Below, one piece after another: positions 58,432-64,000 of a stretch of DNA of 64,000 nt. The notes under the pieces are model-generated. The model did not search any database. It was not told the origin of the DNA and saw nothing but the letters and a program-made list of their open reading frames with translations. Both the position numbers and the translations under genes were made by a program. Source of the stretch: Nitrosospira sp. Nsp11 (GTDB taxonomy: Bacteria; Pseudomonadota; Gammaproteobacteria; Burkholderiales; Nitrosomonadaceae); the NCBI RefSeq assembly GCF_900142705.1, contig NZ_FRBV01000006.1, forward strand, positions 1 through 64,000. The letters run 5' to 3'. Numbering within the stretch: position 1 is the first letter of the stretch; each line of letters starts with the position of its first letter.

Positions 58432-60345
58432 ATGTGTGGAATCGTCGGACTGTTTGATACACGAGGCCAGAGAGAAATCGACCGGCAATTGCTCGGGCGC
58501 ATGAATCAGACGCAGGTTCACCGTGGGCCGGATGAAGGGCAACTATATACAGAGGCAGGGATAGGTCTTGGCCACCGCCGCCTTTCAATAATGGATGTTT
58601 CCAGCGGACAGCAGCCGCTTTTTAACGAAGACGGTTCCGTTGTCGTCGTTTTCAACGGTGAAATCTATAATTTTCAGGAACTCGCCAAGGAACTTGCCGT
58701 TCTGGGACATGATTTTCGCACCCATTGTGATACGGAAGTCATTGTCCATGCCTGGGAAGAGTGGGGTGAACGTTGCGTAGATCGGTTTCGCGGCATGTTT
58801 GCCTTCGGTTTGTGGGATCGTAATCGCGAGGTGTTGTTTCTTGCGCGCGACCGGCTTGGTATCAAGCCGCTCTATTATAGTCTGCTGAACGATGGCACAT
58901 TCCTTTTCGCTTCCGAGCTAAAGGCTCTGCTTGCGCACCCGGATTTTCGCCGGGACATGGATCCCCACGCCATCGAAGATTATTTTGCTTATGGTTATGT
59001 TCCTGAACCAAAAACCATATTCACGCAAAGTCTTAAACTGCCGCCAGCTCATACACTGAAGCTTCATCGAGGCCAGAGCACGCTGCGCCCGAGCCAGTAC
59101 TGGGAGATACCGTTCACTCCGAATGGATGTACCGATGTGCAAGAGGCGCAGGAAGAGCTTATTGTGCGGTTGCGTGAATCAGTAAAGATCCACCTTATGA
59201 CTGAAGTTCCTCTGGGCGCTTTCCTGTCGGGTGGCGTCGACTCCAGCGCGGTGGTGGCGATGATGGCCAACCTGAGCGAAGAACCGGTTAATACGTGCTC
59301 CATCTCCTTTGGCGACCCCTCATTCAATGAATCCCAATATGCGCAAAAAGTGGCCGATCGTTACCACACTCAGCATAATACAGAGCAGGTAGACGCAGAC
59401 GATTTCGACCTTATAGACAAGCTGGCCTCTCTGTATGACGAGCCATTCGCCGACAGTTCGGCAATGCCTACCTATCGGGTTTGCGAGCTGGCCAGAAAAC
59501 GTGTCACAGTTGCGTTGTCAGGAGACGGCGGCGATGAAAATCTTGCCGGCTATCGCCGCTACCGTTGGCACCTTTATGAGGAACGGATGAGATCCATGTT
59601 GCCGCTCGGATTTCGTAAACCCTTGTTCGGCCTGCTGGGAAATGCCTACCCCAAAGCTGATTGGGCACCCAAGGTTTTACGTGCAAAATCCACATTTGAA
59701 GCGCTCGCCCGCGACACCGTCGAAGGATACTTCCACGGTGTTTCCATCATGAAGGATCGAATGCGCCAACGCCTGTTCAGTGCTTCTTTCAAACGCAATC
59801 TCCAGGGATATGATGCAGTGGAAGTGCTACGCACGCATGCGGGAAAATGCCCTGTACAGGATCCCCTTTCCCTTGTGCAATACCTGGATATGAAGACTTA
59901 CCTCGTTGGCGATATCCTTACCAAGGTGGATCGGGCGAGCATGGCGCATGCACTGGAAGTACGCGTCCCGCTGCTGGATCATAAGCTGGTCGAGTGGATA
60001 TCCGGCCTTCCAGTCTCGCTTAAGCTGCGCGGCCAGGAAGGCAAATACGTGTTCAAGAAAGCGCTGGAACCCTACCTTTCCGATGACATCCTTTACAGGG
60101 ACAAAATGGGATTTTCGGTACCGCTGGCAAGCTGGTTTCGCGGCCCGCTACGCCAAAGACTAAACGATGCATTAATGGGCCCGACTTTGGCCGACACGGG
60201 GTTCTTCAATAAGGCGTTTCTAAAGGAAATGCTTGAGCAGCATCAATCGGGACGGCGCGATTATAGTGCTTCGCTCTGGTCACTGCTGATGTTCGAATCG
60301 TTTTTGCGTAATGTGCTCGATACAGAGCAACCCCGGCGTGCCTAA
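58432..60345 (+). CDS. XrtA/PEP-CTERM system asparagine-synthase-like amidotransferase
   Basis: 637 residues. MCGIVGLFDTRG places the glutaminase nucleophile Cys at position 2, fixing the start, with AAGGAAA upstream. MNQTQVHRGPDEGQLY (~24-39) and LGHRRLSIMD (~45-54) belong to the glutaminase domain. The synthetase part has the PP-loop FLSGGVDSSAVVAMM (~262-276) and LSGDGGDENLAGYRRYRW (~363-380). The family (TIGR03108) occurs with XrtA. It is expected to amidate a carboxyl group, perhaps a uronic acid of the exopolysaccharide, rather than make free asparagine. That substrate is inference. Confidence 0.94.
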   Translation: MCGIVGLFDTRGQREIDRQLLGRMNQTQVHRGPDEGQLYTEAGIGLGHRRLSIMDVSSGQQPLFNEDGSVVVVFNGEIYNFQELAKELAVLGHDFRTHCDTEVIVHAWEEWGERCVDRFRGMFAFGLWDRNREVLFLARDRLGIKPLYYSLLNDGTFLFASELKALLAHPDFRRDMDPHAIEDYFAYGYVPEPKTIFTQSLKLPPAHTLKLHRGQSTLRPSQYWEIPFTPNGCTDVQEAQEELIVRLRESVKIHLMTEVPLGAFLSGGVDSSAVVAMMANLSEEPVNTCSISFGDPSFNESQYAQKVADRYHTQHNTEQVDADDFDLIDKLASLYDEPFADSSAMPTYRVCELARKRVTVALSGDGGDENLAGYRRYRWHLYEERMRSMLPLGFRKPLFGLLGNAYPKADWAPKVLRAKSTFEALARDTVEGYFHGVSIMKDRMRQRLFSASFKRNLQGYDAVEVLRTHAGKCPVQDPLSLVQYLDMKTYLVGDILTKVDRASMAHALEVRVPLLDHKLVEWISGLPVSLKLRGQEGKYVFKKALEPYLSDDILYRDKMGFSVPLASWFRGPLRQRLNDALMGPTLADTGFFNKAFLKEMLEQHQSGRRDYSASLWSLLMFESFLRNVLDTEQPRRA

Positions 60346-60550
60346 GAATGACCTCAGGGTGGTATGACGTTCCATGGCAGAAGCTCGGCAAATTCCACAA
60401 TCCCTGGATCATGTGATTACGTGGAAAATAGCATCGCCGGCCTCTCATTTATTTCTGACGTAAGGCGATCTGATCATTTCGTTGAGCCGTTAGCGCTAAT
60501 GGCCGCGTTTCTCCTGCTGGCGGAGCAAAAATCCTGGAAGGTGCAACAAG

Positions 60551-61513
60551 ATGATGGACGTATTTCTCACCGTTGACGTAGAAGTTTGGTGTGATGGTTG
60601 GGACGACATTGATGCCAAATTCCCCGCCGCCTTTCAGCGATATATTTACGGGCCTACGCCAAGGGGTAATTACGGTTTACCGCATCAACTGCATCAGTTA
60701 CAGGAACATGGTCTGACCGGCGTATTTTTTGTTGAGCCCCTTTTCTCGACCCGCTTTGGCCTGGACCCATTAGCCGAAATTATCGGCCTTGTTCGGGAAC
60801 GAGGTCATGAAATACAGCTTCACCTGCATACTGAATGGGTTGACGAGTCCAGCGAGCCCTTGCTCGACAATATAACGGGCAAAAAGCAGTTCCTGCGATA
60901 TTTTTCTTTAAAAGAACAGACAATTTTGATTCATGCAGGCGCGAAGTTAATTGAATCGACTGGTGGGCAGTGCGTTAACGCGTTTCGCGCGGGGGGCTTC
61001 GGCTTCAACAGGGATTCGCTTCGTGCCCTTGCCGCAAATCGCATTGCTTTCGATAGCAGCTACAACGCCAGCATGTTGGGGCTGGATAGCGGGGTTAAGC
61101 CAGATGTTACGCTTGTCGAGCCGGTTGAGTGTGAAGGGGTTTTCGAGTATCCCATGACGGTTTTTGATGGGGGTATGCATTCACTGCGGCATGTGCAGGT
61201 GACCGCATGTTCCTATCGGGAGATGGAGGGCTTGCTCTGGCAAGCACTGGAAGCCGGACGGAAGGCTTTTGTTATCCTCTCCCATAACTTCGAGTTGCTT
61301 AATAGTAGTATGAGCCGGCCGGATGATATCGTAGTAGCCCGCTTTCGCAAGCTCTGCTCATTTCTGGATCGCCATCGGGATTGCTTTAATGTCCGCGGGT
61401 TTAATGATTTGACCCCTACTACGGTGTTTTCGCAGCCGGCGCCGCTTACCTCGCCGATCTGGAAAACCGGACTTAGGATGCTGGAACAAGGTGTGCGGCG
61501 GGGGCTTCGTTGA
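60551..61513 (+). CDS. Polysaccharide deacetylase-like protein
   Basis: 320 residues. It begins MDVFLTVDVEVWCDGWDDID, where the D-V-E stretch corresponds to the NodB-type catalytic Asp. RGHEIQLHLHTEWVDE (~85-100) gives a His-x-His metal site, and CVNAFRAGGFGFNRDSLRAL (~142-161) follows. This is a different, less typical subgroup from the TIGR03006 deacetylase upstream: the usual S-H-x3-H is replaced by QLHLHTEW. GGAAGG (60536-60541) precedes ATG 60551 by 9 bases. It probably modifies or hydrolyses glycan acetyl groups. The 205-base gap before it has no gene. Confidence 0.82.
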   Translation: MMDVFLTVDVEVWCDGWDDIDAKFPAAFQRYIYGPTPRGNYGLPHQLHQLQEHGLTGVFFVEPLFSTRFGLDPLAEIIGLVRERGHEIQLHLHTEWVDESSEPLLDNITGKKQFLRYFSLKEQTILIHAGAKLIESTGGQCVNAFRAGGFGFNRDSLRALAANRIAFDSSYNASMLGLDSGVKPDVTLVEPVECEGVFEYPMTVFDGGMHSLRHVQVTACSYREMEGLLWQALEAGRKAFVILSHNFELLNSSMSRPDDIVVARFRKLCSFLDRHRDCFNVRGFNDLTPTTVFSQPAPLTSPIWKTGLRMLEQGVRRGLR

Positions 61514-61706
61514 AGCAGGTATGGCGTCATCAACAGGGACCTATGCAGCTTCAGCTTGGCAATAAGTCGTATTTTCGGATGGGTGAAAGGTGTACCGGCT
61601 ACCGGTATTACGCACGCACGAGATATTCATGCCCGTCCCCGATCCTTTGGCATCTGCCGCTCATGCAGACTTTAAAGTCCTTTCCCTGACCTGTTATCTG
61701 TTGATC

Positions 61707-62837
61707 ATGACCGCGGCTTTCTCTACTTATCTGGATGTGATGCGCTTCATGGCCGCTTGCCTGGTCGTCATCTATCATTCTCGGAATCCCCTATTCACGA
61801 AAGAGTGGATTCCCTTCTCAAGTTACGGTCACGAGGCAGTAATCGTTTTTTTTGTACTCTCCGGTTATGTAATTGCATACGTATCCGATACCAAGGAACG
61901 CGCACCAATCGCTTATTGGGCGAGCCGCTTGGCACGGATTTATTCGCTGGCGATCCCGGCAATTCTGCTTACAATTATTCTTGATACCATCGGAGAGCGT
62001 TTGGCGCCTCGATTTTATGAGGGAGTGACCACCCACGATTATTGGTACATCAGGCTGGTTTCGAGTTGGCTATTCACAAACGAAGCGTGGGTATCCATCA
62101 TGTCTTTCTCGAATGTTCCCTATTGGTCGCTTTGTTATGAAATGTGGTACTACGTTTTGTTTTCGCTATATGTACATCTCAATGGACGTCGGCGAACGGT
62201 CCTCATCGCTGCCGTGTGTATCTTTGTCGGTCCCAAGATTTTGTTATTGCTACCGTTGTGGGTTATCGGGGTGGTTATTTACCGGTGGAAGGCGCCATAT
62301 CTTCTCCCGATATGGGCGGGCTGGGCATTTTTCTTGCTGTCGGTGATTTTATTTGGCTTGTACAGTCACTTTCAGCTCACCGAAGTTCTGTCGCGTTGGC
62401 TATTGCAAGCTATTGGCGACCATTGGCATAAACAACTTGCCTTCTCGAAGTTTTTTATCGGCGATTATCTGCTTGGTGCAATCATGTTCATCAACTTTAT
62501 TGGCGCGCGCCGCATCGCGGATCGGGTATCCAGTTCGATGTTGAAAGGTTCGGGAACAATTCGCCGGATTTCAAATTTCACGTTTTCATTGTATATCCTG
62601 CATCAACCGTTATTGTTGTTTTCGGCATCCCTTATAAACTGGCCATCACAAGGCTATGCATTCTATTTGGCGATCATGGCAACAACTTGTATGAGTATTA
62701 TCGTTATCGGGACAATCCTGGAGAAACAGCGCTTTCCACTACGCAAGTGGATCCAGGCACGCATCGCCAGCATTGAGCGCAGCCCGGTGTGGCAGCGACG
62801 AATCCTGCCGCTGATTCTGAAAGCGCTGCCCGCCTGA
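61707..62837 (+). CDS. Acyltransferase family 3 membrane protein
   Basis: About 376 residues from this start, with roughly ten membrane helices. The family opening is STYLDVMRFMAACLVVIYHS (R and His as in acyltransferase-3), followed by GHEAVIVFFVLSGYVIAYV. The last helices include FTFSLYILHQPLLLFSASL. It should O-acylate the exopolysaccharide from the cytoplasmic side. The frame is open back to GTG 61590 (with ATG 61629 also possible), but the extra ~39 residues do not look like protein, so I place the start at ATG 61707; the ribosome site is weak in every case. It is the second acyltransferase of the window. Confidence 0.82.
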   Translation: MTAAFSTYLDVMRFMAACLVVIYHSRNPLFTKEWIPFSSYGHEAVIVFFVLSGYVIAYVSDTKERAPIAYWASRLARIYSLAIPAILLTIILDTIGERLAPRFYEGVTTHDYWYIRLVSSWLFTNEAWVSIMSFSNVPYWSLCYEMWYYVLFSLYVHLNGRRRTVLIAAVCIFVGPKILLLLPLWVIGVVIYRWKAPYLLPIWAGWAFFLLSVILFGLYSHFQLTEVLSRWLLQAIGDHWHKQLAFSKFFIGDYLLGAIMFINFIGARRIADRVSSSMLKGSGTIRRISNFTFSLYILHQPLLLFSASLINWPSQGYAFYLAIMATTCMSIIVIGTILEKQRFPLRKWIQARIASIERSPVWQRRILPLILKALPA

Positions 62838-62883
62838 TGCATTGAATGATGACGCATTCCCTTATTATGGGATCTTTCACATA

Positions 62884-64000
62884 ATGAAGGCCCAGTCGCG
62901 TGTGCTGCTACTTGGCATCGATACTCCGATTGGCCTTGCGATTGTGCGCGAGCTCGCGCAACACGGTGTCGAGGTACACGGTATCGCCCATGACCGTGCA
63001 GCGCTTGGGCTGTACTCCCGTTACCTGACGCAAGCCCATTTTCGCGAGTCTTCACGCGAAGGCGTGGCGCGCCAGGTTGTGGCGCTTGCTCATGCACTTA
63101 AACCCTGCCATGTGATGGCAATTTCGGAAGGCGATATTGCGCTGTTGAATAACCACCGCTCGCTATTTGGAGAAATACGTCTTCTGATGCCGACGGCAGA
63201 GAATATGGCATGGGTGCTCGACAAAACAAAGACCTACGCCATGGCTGAGCCGTTGGGCATCCAGGTGCCCAAATCTTTCAAGCTTCGCAGTATGGATGAT
63301 TGGGATACGATAATGCCGCGCTTGTATTTTCCGGTTGTCCTGAAGTGGCGCGATCCAAACGCGGTCGCCGCAAAATTGAGTGTAGCCGGGCTCAAACTGG
63401 AGAAGATGATCTATTGCCATAACCCCGCGGATCTTCATGCGGTGCTCACGCCATACATAGCAATTGGCGAGTTTCCGTTAGTTCAGGAATATTGCCCAGG
63501 CTACGGATTAGGTCAGTTCGTATTTATGCATAAAGGTAATGCTCTGCTCACATTCCAGCATCGCCGCGTTTCCGAATGGCCGCCGGAAGGAGGCTTTTCT
63601 TCTACCTGCGAAGCAGTGCCGCTTACCGAACACCGGGTGCTGATGGAGAAATCGATTGCCCTCCTCAGATCCATTGGCTGGGAAGGGGTGGGAATGGTTG
63701 AGTATCGTTTCGATCCTCTCACGGGTCAAGCCGCGCTAATGGAAATAAACGGACGTTTCTGGGGGAGTTTACCGTTGGCTTACCACTGTGGCGCCGCATT
63801 CGGCTGGCTGACTTACGCGGTGCACGGTAACGACGAACATCCTGGTATTCCAAAATCACGTGATGATTTGCGTTGCCGTTTTATGATTCCGGAAACCAAG
63901 CGGTTATTACGAATACTATTTCAACCGCATCTGATTCAAGACCGTTCGTTGCATTTTGGACGTTGGCGGGAGCTCGGACGCTTTATCCTGGAGTTTTTGC
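62884..64000 (+). CDS. ATP-grasp family protein (3' end outside window)
   Basis: ATG 62884 opens a frame with no stop to the window end, giving at least 372 residues. The N-terminus SRVLLLGIDTPIGLAIVREL (~5-24) is a Rossmann-like pre-ATP-grasp fold. MPTAENMAWVLDKTKTYAMA (~102-121), FPVVLKWRDPN (~147-157) and the ligand end GMVEYRFDPLTG with ALMEINGRFWGSLPLA (~285-304) are ATP-grasp elements, including the E-x-N metal ligands. These enzymes join a carboxylate to an amine, thiol or similar group using ATP. As part of an exopolysaccharide cluster it may attach an amino acid to the glycan; that is inference. Confidence 0.85.
   Translation, partial: MKAQSRVLLLGIDTPIGLAIVRELAQHGVEVHGIAHDRAALGLYSRYLTQAHFRESSREGVARQVVALAHALKPCHVMAISEGDIALLNNHRSLFGEIRLLMPTAENMAWVLDKTKTYAMAEPLGIQVPKSFKLRSMDDWDTIMPRLYFPVVLKWRDPNAVAAKLSVAGLKLEKMIYCHNPADLHAVLTPYIAIGEFPLVQEYCPGYGLGQFVFMHKGNALLTFQHRRVSEWPPEGGFSSTCEAVPLTEHRVLMEKSIALLRSIGWEGVGMVEYRFDPLTGQAALMEINGRFWGSLPLAYHCGAAFGWLTYAVHGNDEHPGIPKSRDDLRCRFMIPETKRLLRILFQPHLIQDRSLHFGRWRELGRFILEFL

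Noticed and set aside
60364-60576. 70-codon frame before the second deacetylase
   Set aside because: It overlaps the start of that gene in another frame and has no ribosome site or motif.

Overview
The window looks like a chromosome segment of a betaproteobacterium. An ammonia oxidiser of the Nitrosomonadaceae (Nitrosospira/Nitrosomonas type) is the best guess, from protein character and from the combination of an atpIBEFHAGDC-glmU-glmS block, nadE-glnB, and a complete XrtA (exosortase A, PEP-CTERM) exopolysaccharide locus. This assignment is inference: there is no rRNA or ammonia-oxidation gene here to settle it.

Layout. (1) 1-420: the 3' end of an IS5-type transposase gene, cut by the window edge. 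(2) 626-15223: a cell-surface glycan region with mixed strands. It holds a Wzx-type flippase, a large unrecognised membrane protein, an acyltransferase, two FkbM-like methyltransferases, GT4 and GT2 glycosyltransferases, a sulfotransferase, APS kinase (cysC), the exosortase-A-associated O-glycosylation ligase and a polysaccharide deacetylase. Part of it (about 2.3-6.6 kb) is visibly AT-richer than the rest. (3) 15399-26957: a DUF3565-DUF1971 fusion, then the full nine-gene F1Fo ATP synthase operon behind a good sigma-70 promoter and ahead of a perfect 19-bp-arm terminator, then glmU and glmS. (4) 27249-38509: a 1112-residue repeat-rich membrane protein of unknown function, a BepA-like M48 protease, glnB (P-II), nadE, a DUF482 (FemAB-like) protein, a DPM1/GtrA glycosyltransferase and a Nudix hydrolase. 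(5) 38626-45115, minus strand: a MacAB-like ABC/MFP efflux operon, then amiC and tsaE. Beside tsaE is a decayed queG. (6) 46166-64000, plus strand: the XrtA exopolysaccharide cluster. In order it encodes the outer-membrane export lipoprotein, chain-length protein, tyrosine autokinase, outer-membrane protein, ATPase, deacetylase, FemAB protein, TIGR03087 glycosyltransferase, XrtA-EpsI, TIGR03088 glycosyltransferase, asparagine-synthase-like amidotransferase, a second deacetylase, an acyltransferase, and an ATP-grasp protein that runs off the right edge.

How it fits together. GlmS and GlmU make UDP-GlcNAc, which can feed the glycan loci on both sides. CysC makes PAPS, the donor for the neighbouring sulfotransferase. 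The right-hand cluster should build, modify and export an exopolysaccharide coupled to PEP-CTERM protein sorting by XrtA. The O-glycosylation ligase of that system lies more than 30 kb away in the left glycan region. No PEP-CTERM substrate protein and no PrsK/PrsR pair is visible here.

Most noteworthy: an in-frame TAA inside the 5' end of the XrtA tyrosine autokinase; a queG pseudogene that has lost its iron-sulfur core; the 1112-residue protein; a dispersed repeat present in two intergenic spaces; and a small ORF that may be translationally coupled to the chain-length gene.
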